Shown here: positions 43,214-52,107 of the stretch, one piece after another
Layout: each line of letters opens with the position of its first letter
Numbering within the stretch: position 1 is the stretch's first letter
DNA from: UBA1926 sp036732005
GTDB lineage: Bacteria > Planctomycetota > Phycisphaerae > Phycisphaerales > UBA1924
DNA: 64,000 bases
Assembly (NCBI GenBank): GCA_036732005.1
Contig: DAINDF010000006.1
Location: 124,001 to 188,000, forward strand
Reading direction: 5' to 3'
The notes under the pieces: model-generated
Seen by the model: the letters and a program-made list of their open reading frames with translations, nothing else
Databases searched by the model: none
What the model was told of the DNA's origin: nothing
Program-made: the position numbers and the translations under genes

Positions 43214-43969
43214 TCAGCCGTCGCCCTCGGCGAGCCTTGCGCGGATCCAGTCCAGTGACTTCTGGGCCGCGTCGAAGACCGAGTCGCGCCCGGGGTGGTT
43301 GAACTCCACCACGACCCCCTCGACGCCCGCCTCCGGCGCCGCCGCGAGGATCTCCGCGCAGGGCGCAATCCCCGAGCCCACGGCGCAGGTGCTGTCCCGG
43401 TCCGAGCGGTCGGTGAAATCCTTGATGTGCACCAGGGGGCACCGGCCCGCCTGCGCGCGCACAAACTCGACCGGGTCCTCACCCGCCTCCCACACCCACC
43501 CCAGATCGGGCTCCAGCAAGATCCGCCGCGCCCCGGCCACGATGTCGAACGGCCGACGCCCGTCCTCCCACCGCGAGAGGTCCCAGTCGTGGCTGTGGTA
43601 CGCGAGCACGATCCCGCTCGTCTGCAAGAGCGCCGCCGCCGCGTCCAGCCGGCCCCGCAGACCCTCGGCGATCTCCGGGGTCAGCGGCCTCGGCACGAAC
43701 GAGACGATCACCCGCCGTGTGCGCAGCGCCAGCGCCGCGTCCACCACCGCCTGGGGATGGTCCTCGATCCGCTCCAGCGGGGCGTGCAGCCCGCAGGCCG
43801 ACATCCCAAGCGACCGCAGCGCCTCGCCAGCCTCCCCCGGGTCGCCGTACACCCGGTCGAACTCGACCCGGCGGTACCCGATGTCGGCGAGGTCGGCCAG
43901 CGTGCCCGCCAGATCGCGTTCGCACTCCTGCCGGAGCGAATACAGCTGAATAGCGATGCTCAGCGGCAC
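43214..43969 (-). CDS. Sugar phosphate isomerase/epimerase-like TIM-barrel protein
   Basis: A 251-residue protein of the AP-endonuclease-2/xylose-isomerase TIM barrel superfamily. Motifs: SIAIQLYSLRQECERDLAG, IGYRRVEFDRVYGDPGEAGE, LAYHSHDWDLSRWEDGRRPF and EPDLGWVWEAG, then LVHIKDFTDRSDRDSTCAV and EGVVVEFNHPGRDS. The metal ligands are probably the Glu in RVEFD, the His pair in YHSHDW and the Glu in EFNH. A GTG start with GGGAGGG 7 nt upstream is well supported. Substrate unknown. Confidence 0.84.
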   Translation of the reverse strand: MPLSIAIQLYSLRQECERDLAGTLADLADIGYRRVEFDRVYGDPGEAGEALRSLGMSACGLHAPLERIEDHPQAVVDAALALRTRRVIVSFVPRPLTPEIAEGLRGRLDAAAALLQTSGIVLAYHSHDWDLSRWEDGRRPFDIVAGARRILLEPDLGWVWEAGEDPVEFVRAQAGRCPLVHIKDFTDRSDRDSTCAVGSGIAPCAEILAAAPEAGVEGVVVEFNHPGRDSVFDAAQKSLDWIRARLAEGDG

Positions 43970-44086
43970 GGTTCGGCCCTCCCGCCGGCCCGGGCGGGGG
44001 CCCGGCCGACGCCCCAAATGGTACCGGATCCGGGGCGGGGCTTGCCGTCTCCGCGTGGTCGGGCCGGGCGCTAGCATGGGCCGGAG

Positions 44087-44857
44087 ATGGCGACTTCCGT
44101 TGACGCATCCAGCGCCCCCGAGACAGCGGGCAACGGCACGGGGCACGCCCTGGAGGCCGCCGCGCGGATCGCCTCGTCCTCGTCGCCCCCGAAGAAGACG
44201 CTCTTTGAGCGCATGGAGGCGTTCGTCTCCCGGTTGAGCGCCAAGAACAATTTCTGGCACCGGGTCACCAGCCTGATCTGGCTCCCCTACGCCTTCAGGT
44301 CCGGCATCCGCATGCGGCGGGTGGACGAGAAGACCTTCGCCGCGACGCTCCCGTTCACCCGGTTCAACAAGAACTGGTACAACGCGATGGCGGGCGCGGC
44401 GCTGCTGGGCAATTCGGAGATCGCCGGGGGGATGTATGTCTTCGGCGTCTGCGGGGGCGACTACACCGTCGTCTGCAAGAATCTCGAGTACCGGTTCCTC
44501 CGCCCCTGTTTCGGGCCCGCGGAGTACCGCATCCAGCCCCAGGGCGACATCCACGCGCTGGTCGCCCAGGGCGGCGAGTTCAATATCACGATCGACATGG
44601 ACATCGTGCAGATCCTGCCCACCATGGTCGGCACGCGCGTCAGCCGCGAGATGAAGAAAGAGCGGACCCGCAAGCGCAAGAGTGAGGTCAAGGCCGCCGC
44701 CGAGCGGGGCACGCTCTCGCGCGAGGCCCGGCTTGAGCGGCTCAAGAACCGCGAGAAGCGCGTGGGCCGGGCGAGCGCGACTTTCCATGTCACGCCCAAG
44801 GCGCACCACAAGGCCAAGGCCGAGCGCCGCGACGCCGCCCAGGACGCGGGCAAGTGA
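44087..44857 (+). CDS. DUF4442 hotdog-fold protein
   Basis: A 256-residue protein with a hotdog thioesterase-like domain of DUF4442 type in the middle (WYNAMAGAALLGNSEIAGGM near residue 100, FRPCFGPAEYRIQ and ALVAQGGEFNITIDMDIV). The C-terminal 80 residues are basic and Lys/Arg/Glu-rich (MKKERTRKRKSEVKAAAERG), probably an alpha-helical tail that binds RNA or DNA. It ends inside the next gene's start (GTGA overlap), so it is translationally coupled to the membrane protein at 44854. Function is unknown. Confidence 0.72.
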   Translation: MATSVDASSAPETAGNGTGHALEAAARIASSSSPPKKTLFERMEAFVSRLSAKNNFWHRVTSLIWLPYAFRSGIRMRRVDEKTFAATLPFTRFNKNWYNAMAGAALLGNSEIAGGMYVFGVCGGDYTVVCKNLEYRFLRPCFGPAEYRIQPQGDIHALVAQGGEFNITIDMDIVQILPTMVGTRVSREMKKERTRKRKSEVKAAAERGTLSREARLERLKNREKRVGRASATFHVTPKAHHKAKAERRDAAQDAGK

Positions 44858-46050
44858 TCATGGTCCGCGCCCTGGGACGCACCTTGGGCTGGTCGGTCTT
44901 CCTCGCGGTTTCGTGGACCTGGTGCATCGGGATGTTCCTCCCGACGCTGATGATCCGCGACGGGGGCGTGCCGTTCTTCCTCGCCTTTCTCATCCCCAAT
45001 GTCCTCGGCGCGGCGTCCGTCGGGTGGGTGCTCCGCGACCGCGATCGATCAAGCCGCTTCGTCGCCCCGCGACGCACCATGATGCTCGTGTTCAGCGCCG
45101 TCACGATCGCCTTCCACGCCTATTTCCTCGTCTGGCGCAGCGGGCTCGCCCTGCAGGCCGACTGGCCCGAGATGCTCGGGGGCGTCGTGCTGGGCATCTC
45201 GCTCGTCGGCAACGCGATCGCCGTCCGCCGCCGGGTGGACTGGCTCCCCGCGCTCGTGACGCTGCTCCTCTCGGCCTGCCTCGCCGCGGTCCTCGTCGCC
45301 TTCCCGGCCGGAGCAGGGGGGGAGGCGGCCGCGACCGCGGTCGGCGGGCTCGCGATGGTCACCACGCTCGGCTTCCTTCTGTGCCCTTATCTCGACCTGA
45401 CCTTCAACCGGGCGGCGCAGAACGCCCCGAGCCCCCGCGCCGCGTTCACGATCGGGTTCTTCGTGATCTTCCTGGCGACGATCCTCCTCGTCACCAGGGG
45501 GCGGGTGCTCTGGTCCCCTGCATCGGCGCCCTACTTCATCTCGGAAGGCTGGTACCAGGCCTCGGCCGGGGCGCACTTCGGCGCCCAGGCGATGTTCACC
45601 GTCGCCGCCCACATCGCCGCGGTGCGCCGCGTCGCGACGACCGGCGAGATCCAGACCCAGGCGCTCGGAGCCCCTGCCGCGCCCCGCGCCGCCGCCTGGG
45701 TCGCCGTCCCGATCGTCATCGGCCTGGCCCTCGGCGTCGCGCTCTTCCTGCTCGCCCCGCAGGCGTCGAACGGCGAGGTGAGTCTCCCCGGGTTCTCCGG
45801 CCCGATCTCGCTGCACGAGGTCGGCTACCGCGTGTTCCTCGGCGCGTACGGCCTGGTGTTCCCCGCGTGGCTCCTGATGACCTCCCGCGGGCGGCGCGAC
45901 CTCGACCCCGGCACGCTCGCCTGGACCGTCGCCGTGTGCGCCCTCGCCGCCCCGTTTCTCTGGATCGGCGCGGTGGGACGCCAGGAGGAGTGGCTCTACC
46001 CGGGCGTCGCGATCGTTCTTCTGGGCGCCGCCGTTCGCACGCGGATGTGA
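44854..46050 (+). CDS. Multi-pass membrane protein, unknown function
   Basis: A 398-residue integral membrane protein with about ten to eleven hydrophobic helices (MIMVRALGRTLGWSVFLAVSW at the start, quoted as LGRTLGWSVFLAVSW, then FFLAFLIPNVLGAASVGWVL, VVLGISLVGNAIAV and VGGLAMVTTLGFLLCPYLDL). A short soluble segment, SRGRRDLDPGTLA, precedes the last helices. The arrangement resembles transporter-like or permease proteins, but no signature is clear. The GTG start overlaps the previous stop; ATG 44860 is an alternative. Confidence 0.72.
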   Translation: MIMVRALGRTLGWSVFLAVSWTWCIGMFLPTLMIRDGGVPFFLAFLIPNVLGAASVGWVLRDRDRSSRFVAPRRTMMLVFSAVTIAFHAYFLVWRSGLALQADWPEMLGGVVLGISLVGNAIAVRRRVDWLPALVTLLLSACLAAVLVAFPAGAGGEAAATAVGGLAMVTTLGFLLCPYLDLTFNRAAQNAPSPRAAFTIGFFVIFLATILLVTRGRVLWSPASAPYFISEGWYQASAGAHFGAQAMFTVAAHIAAVRRVATTGEIQTQALGAPAAPRAAAWVAVPIVIGLALGVALFLLAPQASNGEVSLPGFSGPISLHEVGYRVFLGAYGLVFPAWLLMTSRGRRDLDPGTLAWTVAVCALAAPFLWIGAVGRQEEWLYPGVAIVLLGAAVRTRM

Positions 46051-46083
46051 CCGCCCTCGCAGGGCCCGCCCGCGTCGCCCGGG

Positions 46084-47052
46084 CTACACAAGCCCGGCGT
46101 TCGCCGCGCCGATGCCGGCGTTGCGCTTCCACATCTCGAGCGTCGCCCGCTTCATCGCCGTGCCCTTCAGGGCCCTCGCCCTCGCGTCGGCGTCCCACGC
46201 GAGCACCTCGAGCAGGTCGAACGACGCGGGCCCCCGCCCGTACCGGGCGTTCACCGTCGCGCCAGAGTCCCCGAGCAGGGCGGCGTCCCGCGGCGAGTTG
46301 TGGGGGCAGACTTCCTGGCAGATGTCGCACCCGAACACCCAGTCGCCGATCGCGCCGTGGAACTCACGGGCGATCTCCTCGCGACGCTCGATGGTCAGGT
46401 AGCTGATGCACCGCCGGGCGTCGACCGAATAGGGCGAGATCGCCCCGGTGGGGCACGCGTCGACACAACGCGTGCAGGAGCCGCAATGGTCCGCGACGCC
46501 TTCGCCCGCCGGGGCCAGGTCGAGCGTCGTCAGAAACCCGCCCAGCAGCAGCCAGGACCCGAGCCTCGGGTTGATCAGCAGGGTGTGCTTGCCGATCCAC
46601 CCCAGCCCGGCCCGCGCCGCGAGCTCGCGCTCGGGGACGGGGGCGGTGTCCACGAACGCCCGGAAGCCCGAGCCCGGATGCTCGGCCCGCAGCGCGTCGC
46701 AGACCGCGTGCAGCCGCTTCTTGATCGAGGCGTGGTAGTCCTCCCCCCGGGCGTACCGGGCGACCCGCCCGTGCCCGGGAGGCGGGGCGTCGGTGTTGTC
46801 AGTGGCCCGGGTCGCGTAGAGATCGGCCACCATGACGATCGACCGGGCGCCGTCCAGCAGCCGGGCAGGATCGGTTCGCAGGTCGGCGTGTTCGGCGAGC
46901 CAGGTCATCGAGCCGTGCTTGCCCGCGTCGAGCCACGCTCGCAGCTCCGCCCCCCGATCGCTGGGCTCGACGCCGCACGCGCCCGCGAGCGCGAAGCCCT
47001 GTTGCCGGCACAGGCCGAGGGCGTGTTCGGTGATGTCGCGCGCGCGGGGCAC
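46084..47052 (-). CDS. queG: Epoxyqueuosine reductase
   Basis: Reduces epoxyqueuosine to queuosine in tRNA, with cobalamin and two [4Fe-4S] clusters. The 322-residue protein has the N-terminal cobalamin-binding domain (AGACGVEPSDRG, SMTWLAEHADLRTDPARLL), RYARGEDYHASIKKRL, WIGKHTLLINPRLGSWLLLG and two cluster motifs, CGSCTRCVDACPTGA and CDICQEVCPHN. A GTG start is used. It lies 14 bp from the P-type ATPase stop, on the same strand. It shows that the organism uses cobalamin, which fits the B12 riboswitch at 11951. Confidence 0.94.
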   Translation of the reverse strand: MPRARDITEHALGLCRQQGFALAGACGVEPSDRGAELRAWLDAGKHGSMTWLAEHADLRTDPARLLDGARSIVMVADLYATRATDNTDAPPPGHGRVARYARGEDYHASIKKRLHAVCDALRAEHPGSGFRAFVDTAPVPERELAARAGLGWIGKHTLLINPRLGSWLLLGGFLTTLDLAPAGEGVADHCGSCTRCVDACPTGAISPYSVDARRCISYLTIERREEIAREFHGAIGDWVFGCDICQEVCPHNSPRDAALLGDSGATVNARYGRGPASFDLLEVLAWDADARARALKGTAMKRATLEMWKRNAGIGAANAGLV

Positions 47053-47065
47053 GGGCGGGCCCGGG

Positions 47066-49150
47066 TCAGGCGGGCTGCGCGCCGGTCAGGCGGACGCTGC
47101 CCTCGCGCCGCGCGGCGTGCCCGGTGCGGGCGGATTCCTGCGCGGCGTGCTCGGCGGCGAGGAAGTCCTCCCCGAAGCGGAACAGCCTGAACGAGTTGCC
47201 CAGCACGAAGACATCGCCCGCGAAGTGGAACATCGCGGCGAAGAAGACCGCCGCGCCCCCCTCGCCCAGGTTGCCCGTCGCGGCCAGCGTCAGGCCGATC
47301 AGCGCGATGATGATCGAGGCGGCGATGTTCTGCCCCGTGATGGCGCGGGTGCGCCGGCCCAGGTCGATAAGGAAGGGCAGGCGGTTGAGGTCGTCGGTCA
47401 TCAGCGCGACGCCGGCGGAGTTTGTCGCGATGTCGGACCCGCGGAGGCCCATCGCGACCCCGACATCCGCCTCGGCCAGGGCCGGGCCGTCGTTGATCCC
47501 GTCGCCCACCATCATCGTCTTGTAGCCCTGCCCGACCATCGCGCGGATCTGCTCGTGCTTCTCCTCGGGCAGGCACTCGGCCTCGAGGCGGTCCGCCCCG
47601 ACCACCATGCCCACACGCTTGGCGACGCTCAAACGGTCGCCCGTGAAGACCGAGACCGTGCGCACGCCCAGCTCGCGGAGCCGCTCGATCACGCCCTTGG
47701 CCGCCGGGCGGATCTTGTCCTCGAGGCCCACGGCGCCCAGGTACCGCCCGTTGAGCAGCACATGCACCCCGCTCATCCCCTCGATCCGCTGCTCGACCTG
47801 GTCGATCTGGCCCGAGACCGAGGGCACCAACTCGCGGATCCACCCCGCGCGGCCCGCGGCGATCTCCCCCGCCGCGGTGAACGCGCGGACGCCCCGCCCG
47901 TGGATCTCCTCGTACCGCTGCACCTCGGCGGTGTGCACCCGAGCCGCCCTCGCGGTCCGCAGGATCGACTGCGCCAGCGGGTGGTTGCTGCTCTGCTCGG
48001 CGTTCGCGGCGGCGGTCAGCAACTCCGCGCCCTCCACGCCCTCGGCGGGCGCCAGCCGCGAGACCTCGAACGAGCCCGTCGTGATCGTGCCGGTCTTGTC
48101 GAGCACCACCGCGTCGACCCCCGCCGCGGACTCGAGATAGTCCGTCCGCTTGATCATGATGCCCAGGCGGGCCGCCGAGGCGAACGCGGCGACCATCGCC
48201 GAGGGGCTCGCCAGCAGCAGCGCCGAGGGGCAGACCACGACGAGCACGGTGATCGCCATGATCGCGGCGTCGTCGTTGCCCCGGTTCATGTACCAGACCA
48301 GCGCCGCCACCGCGAGCGCGACGGGCACAAAGAACCGGCTCACCTGCTCGATGAGGAGCTGCCGGGGGCTCTTGCTGCTCTCCGCCTCGCGGATCAGCTG
48401 GCTCACCTTGCCGATCGTGGTGTCCTCGCCCGTGCGGGTCACCTCGATGTCGATCGCGCCGGTCAGGTTGGTCGTGCCCGCGAACACCTCGGTTCCGACA
48501 TCGGCCTCGATCGGCATCGCCTCGCCCGTCAGCGAGGCCTGGTTGATCGTCGAATACCCGGTGAGCACCCGCCCGTCCACCGGCAGATTCTCACCGGGGC
48601 GGACGCGGACGATCATCCCGACGCGGACCTCGGCGACCTGCGCCTCCCGCTCCACGCCGTTCTCGATGATGCGGGCCACATCCGGCGTCAGCCCGACCAG
48701 TTCCTCGATCGCCCGCTGGGCGCCGAACGCCGTCCGCCTGAGCACCTGGTCCGCCACCAGCAGGATGAACGCCAGCAGGGCCGCGGTGACATACTGCTCG
48801 GCCGCGATCGCCGCGAGGATCGCCAGCGCCGCCAGCGACGACGACGAGATCCGGTGCCGGATGAAGATCTCCTCGAACGAGGCCTTGAACAGCGGCAGCG
48901 CCAGCATGATCGCCCCGACCACCGCCGGCAGGATCGTCACCAGCGGGCTCGCCACCCCCGCCAGACCCGCGATCCAGCTCGTCAGCGCCAGCATCCCGCC
49001 CACCAGGTACAGGATGATGTACCGCTCGATCTCCAGTTCGTGGTGCGAGCAGCACTCGACCGGGCTGTCGTGGCGGTGAGACCCGTGGTCGTGCCCGTGG
49101 TGGTCATGACCGTGATGGTGCGCCGCGTGGTCGGCCGTGATCTGCGACAT
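47066..49150 (-). CDS. P1B-type heavy-metal ATPase with His-rich N-terminus
   Basis: A 694-residue transition-metal efflux pump of the inner membrane. The N-terminus is a His-rich metal tail (DHAAHHHGHDHHGHDHGSHR) in place of an HMA domain, then about eight membrane helices. Core motifs: TGEAMP, phosphorylation Asp in VLDKTGTITTGSF, and GDGINDGPALAEADVG. The intramembrane motif is VVCPSALLLASP, Cys-Pro-Ser where most P1B pumps have CPC, CPH, SPC or TPC. His-rich tails favour Zn, Co or Ni. The start at 49150 gives the complete His-rich region. It is divergent from gpsA. Confidence 0.93.
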   Translation of the reverse strand: MSQITADHAAHHHGHDHHGHDHGSHRHDSPVECCSHHELEIERYIILYLVGGMLALTSWIAGLAGVASPLVTILPAVVGAIMLALPLFKASFEEIFIRHRISSSSLAALAILAAIAAEQYVTAALLAFILLVADQVLRRTAFGAQRAIEELVGLTPDVARIIENGVEREAQVAEVRVGMIVRVRPGENLPVDGRVLTGYSTINQASLTGEAMPIEADVGTEVFAGTTNLTGAIDIEVTRTGEDTTIGKVSQLIREAESSKSPRQLLIEQVSRFFVPVALAVAALVWYMNRGNDDAAIMAITVLVVVCPSALLLASPSAMVAAFASAARLGIMIKRTDYLESAAGVDAVVLDKTGTITTGSFEVSRLAPAEGVEGAELLTAAANAEQSSNHPLAQSILRTARAARVHTAEVQRYEEIHGRGVRAFTAAGEIAAGRAGWIRELVPSVSGQIDQVEQRIEGMSGVHVLLNGRYLGAVGLEDKIRPAAKGVIERLRELGVRTVSVFTGDRLSVAKRVGMVVGADRLEAECLPEEKHEQIRAMVGQGYKTMMVGDGINDGPALAEADVGVAMGLRGSDIATNSAGVALMTDDLNRLPFLIDLGRRTRAITGQNIAASIIIALIGLTLAATGNLGEGGAAVFFAAMFHFAGDVFVLGNSFRLFRFGEDFLAAEHAAQESARTGHAARREGSVRLTGAQPA

Positions 49151-49281
49151 GGGCGGTTGGCTCCGTGGCTCGGATTGATCGGGCGGCGTTCGTGCCGCCG
49201 CCCCGGGGGGACCTACTCTAGACCCCCCACGGCGGGCGATTCGTCCACGCCCCCCGGCGGGATTCCGTACGATCCCCGGCG

Positions 49282-50346
49282 GTGAACGGTTCAACCCCCA
49301 TGCCAGACCTCCCATTCCCGGAACGGGTGACCATCCTCGGATGCGGGCAGATGGGCCTCGTTTGCGCCGGCATGCTCACCGCCCGCGGCCGGGCCTCGCC
49401 CGCCCCGATCGTCACGATCTGGGGCCACGCCGAGGACGAGGTCGCCGAACTCTCCCAGCTGCGTCGCAGCACCAGGCTCCCGGACTTCGAGCTCGACCCC
49501 GCGGTCCGGGTCGCCCTCGACGACGCCTCGGCCCTGCGGGACGCCCAGTTGATCGTCTCCGCCGTGCCCGTGCAGCACACCCGCTCGGCCTGGGCCCGCC
49601 TGCGGCCCCATATCCCGGCCGGGGCGGGGGTCGTGAGCGTCGCCAAGGGGATCGAGAACAAGACCCTGCTCCGCCCCACCCAGATCATCGCCGAGGCTCT
49701 GGGCGACGACCCCGACGGGCGACCCAGGCCGCTCGGGTGCCTCTCGGGCCCGACCATCGCGACCGAACTCGCCCGCTGCCTCCCCGCGACGATGATCGCC
49801 GCCAGCGACGACCCCGCCTTCGCCGACCTCATCCAGCGGCTGTTCACCACCAGTTGGATGCGGATCTACACCAAGCCCGACCTGCTCGGCGTCGAGCTCG
49901 CCGGGGCCACCAAGAATGTCATCGCCATCGCCGCCGGCGTGCTCGACGGGCTCCAGGCCGGGGCGAACGCCAAAAGCGCCCTCCTCGCCCGAGGGCTCGC
50001 CGAGATCACCCGCCTGGGCGTTGCCATGGGCGCCAGCCCCGACACCTTCTTCGGGATCGCGGGCGTCGGCGACCTGGCCACCACCTGCTTCAGCCCCCAC
50101 GGCCGCAACCGGTCGTGCGGCGAGGCCCTGGGGCGCGGGGCCCGCCTTGACGAGTACATCGAGTCCTCCCCATATGTGGTGGAGGGCGTCGCCACCACCC
50201 GGGCCGTGGTCGCGCTCGCCGAGAAATACCGCGTCGAGATGCCCATCACCGAGGCCGTCCACCGGGTCCTGTTCGAGGGGCTGGACCCCCTCGAGGCGAT
50301 CGGGCGGCTGATGTCCCGCGGCATGAAGGATGAGGCGGTCGGCTGA
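49282..50346 (+). CDS. gpsA: NAD(P)H-dependent glycerol-3-phosphate dehydrogenase
   Basis: Reduces dihydroxyacetone phosphate to sn-glycerol 3-phosphate for phospholipids. The 354-residue protein has the NAD motif VTILGCGQMGLVCAGML (GxGxMG variant near residue 20), SAVPVQHTRSAW, VSVAKGIENKT, the substrate lysine segment GVELAGATKNVIAIAAGVLD, and GVGDLATTCFSPHGRNRSCG. A GTG start at 49282 was kept; ATG at 49300 is an alternative, and neither has a good Shine-Dalgarno. It precedes the FG-rich protein gene by 203 bp. Confidence 0.92.
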   Translation: MNGSTPMPDLPFPERVTILGCGQMGLVCAGMLTARGRASPAPIVTIWGHAEDEVAELSQLRRSTRLPDFELDPAVRVALDDASALRDAQLIVSAVPVQHTRSAWARLRPHIPAGAGVVSVAKGIENKTLLRPTQIIAEALGDDPDGRPRPLGCLSGPTIATELARCLPATMIAASDDPAFADLIQRLFTTSWMRIYTKPDLLGVELAGATKNVIAIAAGVLDGLQAGANAKSALLARGLAEITRLGVAMGASPDTFFGIAGVGDLATTCFSPHGRNRSCGEALGRGARLDEYIESSPYVVEGVATTRAVVALAEKYRVEMPITEAVHRVLFEGLDPLEAIGRLMSRGMKDEAVG

Positions 50347-50549
50347 GCCCGGGAGGGGTTCGTCGGTCGGCTTCCCAATCCCTCCGGTTTCACACCGAAA
50401 CGAACGACCTCGCAGAAGTAGGGGGCGGACTCTCCCGATGGAATGGGTCCGCGGGCGGGCCGGGCCGAGGTGGCCTTGCCGACCGCCGAGCGACTCCCCC
50501 GAGGCGGGGGTGGCGCGTGCACGCACGGCATCTTCGAGAGGATCCGCAC

Positions 50550-51341
50550 ATGTCGACCACGATCAACCCGTTCACCACCCCGTTCAACACCACTCCCTTC
50601 GGCATCCCGTTCAACGGGTTCGGCGGCTCGTTCAACGCCTTCGGCGGCCTCCCGTTCAACCCGGGCCTCTCCAACTGGAACTACCCCGTCAACACCCCGT
50701 TCAACGGCTGGAACAACAACTGGGCCAACACCTGGAACTCCGGCTGGAACACCGTCGGCGGCTTCAGCAACCCCAACTGGTTCGGCCTCAACGCCTCGAA
50801 CTGGAACACCCCGTCCAACTTCGGGTTCAACACCCCGTTCAGCGGCCTGTTCAACACCGGCTTCGGCGGAGTCCCCTCCGGCAACTGGAACACCAGCGGC
50901 TGGAACAACGCCTTCAACACGCCCTACGGCTTCAACACCGCCTACGGCTTCAACAGCCCCTTCGGCCTCAATAACATCCCCTTCGGCTACGGGTTCAACA
51001 CCCCCGTGTGGGGCGGCTTTCCCGGCGCGTTCGCCGGCATCGGCAACACCGTCGGCGCCCCCGCCTACACCGGCTTCAACCTGCCCTTCATCGGCGGGTT
51101 CAACGGCATCAACGGCTTCAACGGCGGCGTCAATGTGCCCTTCAACACCGGGTTCGGCGGCCTGCCCTTCAACCCCAGCTTCCCCTTCGCCAACTGGTTC
51201 GGCAACTTCGTCCCCAACTACGGCCTGAACTCCCAGCCCCAGAACACCACCGGCGAGAACACCCCCGCCGGCGTCCCCGTCTACGGGCCCTTCGGCTTCG
51301 TCTGCCCGGGCAACATCGCCCCCCAGACCAAGGCCGCCTGA
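50550..51341 (+). CDS. Phe-Gly/Asn-rich low-complexity protein
   Basis: A 263-residue protein of extreme composition. It has about 11 Phe-Gly and 16 Phe-Asn dipeptides, about 11 Trp residues (NWN, GWN repeats), and units such as NTPFNGW and GFGGLPFNP. Only two charged residues are visible in the whole chain (one Glu and one Lys near the C-terminus), and there is no signal peptide or membrane helix. The N-terminus MSTTINPFTTPFNTTPFG starts directly with the repeats. Such FG-rich, charge-free chains resemble the phase-separating segments of FG-nucleoporins, but similarity is only compositional. A GAGAGGA Shine-Dalgarno precedes the ATG, and a strong terminator follows at 51372, so it is a single gene unit. 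Confidence 0.82.
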   Translation: MSTTINPFTTPFNTTPFGIPFNGFGGSFNAFGGLPFNPGLSNWNYPVNTPFNGWNNNWANTWNSGWNTVGGFSNPNWFGLNASNWNTPSNFGFNTPFSGLFNTGFGGVPSGNWNTSGWNNAFNTPYGFNTAYGFNSPFGLNNIPFGYGFNTPVWGGFPGAFAGIGNTVGAPAYTGFNLPFIGGFNGINGFNGGVNVPFNTGFGGLPFNPSFPFANWFGNFVPNYGLNSQPQNTTGENTPAGVPVYGPFGFVCPGNIAPQTKAA

Positions 51342-51371
51342 TCCAGACCTGATCCTCAGTGCCTGACTCCG

Positions 51372-51396
51372 AAACGGGGCCCGCGCCCCGTTTTTT
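51372..51396 (+). terminator. Strong Rho-independent terminator after the FG-rich gene
   Basis: A 9-bp stem AAACGGGGC/GCCCCGTTT around CCGC, followed by six T residues (51391-51396). Confidence 0.92.
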
Positions 51397-51432
51397 CGTG
51401 CGCCCGTAGACTCAGGAAACAGGAGGTGCCCC

Positions 51433-52107
51433 ATGACCGTCGAGATCGAGTTCCTCGGACATTCCGCCTTCCTCGTCCGATCGGGCCCCTACGCCGTCGC
51501 CATCGACCCCTTCCTCACCGGCAACCCCTCGGCGAAGAAGCCCGCCGACCAGATCACCTGCACCCACATCGCGATCTCGCACGGGCACGCCGACCACATC
51601 GGCGACGCCGGCCCGATCGCCAAACGCTGCAACGCCCCCGTGCACGCCGCCTACGAGATCTGCAACTTCCTCGCCTCCGAGCACGCCCTCGAGAAGATCG
51701 AGCCCATGAACCCGGGCGGCAAGGTCAGGACCGACTTCGGCTTCATCGCCCTCACCCAGGCCTTCCACTCCTCCTCCTACGAAGACCGTTACATGGGCAT
51801 GCCCTGCGGCGTGATCGTCAACATCGGCGGCAAGACCATCTACCACACCGGTGACACCGCGCTCTTCGGCGACATGGAGCTCATCGGCGAGGTCTACAAG
51901 CCCGATCTCGCCCTGATCTGCGCCGGCGACCGTTTCACCATGGGCCCCGAACTCGCCGCCCGCGCGGCCGAGTTGATCGGGGCTCCGCTCGCCGTCCCGA
52001 TCCACTGGGGCACCTGGCCCCTGCTGACGAGCGACCTCGCGGCGTTCAAGCCCAGGGGCGTCGAGGCACGCGTCATGAAGCCCGGCGAGACGATCACGCT
52101 CCGCTGA
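51433..52107 (+). CDS. UPF0173 metal-dependent hydrolase
   Basis: A 224-residue metallo-beta-lactamase superfamily protein of the UPF0173/YtkL group. Motifs: EFLGHSAFLV, SHGHADHIGDAG (H50, H52, D54, H55), TQAFHSSSYEDRY, YHTGDTALFGDMEL and PIHWGTWPLLTSD, whose His residues complete the two-metal site. The reaction is not known. It has a perfect AGGAGGT Shine-Dalgarno. Its 3' end overlaps the convergent alpha/beta hydrolase gene by 14 bp. Confidence 0.92.
   Translation: MTVEIEFLGHSAFLVRSGPYAVAIDPFLTGNPSAKKPADQITCTHIAISHGHADHIGDAGPIAKRCNAPVHAAYEICNFLASEHALEKIEPMNPGGKVRTDFGFIALTQAFHSSSYEDRYMGMPCGVIVNIGGKTIYHTGDTALFGDMELIGEVYKPDLALICAGDRFTMGPELAARAAELIGAPLAVPIHWGTWPLLTSDLAAFKPRGVEARVMKPGETITLR

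Noticed and set aside
46832..49285. A plus-strand frame of more than 800 codons opposite the ATPase and queG genes
   Set aside because: The opposite strand encodes a full P1B ATPase and QueG with all motifs; the shadow frame has no conserved motif and a His/Arg/Asp-biased composition.
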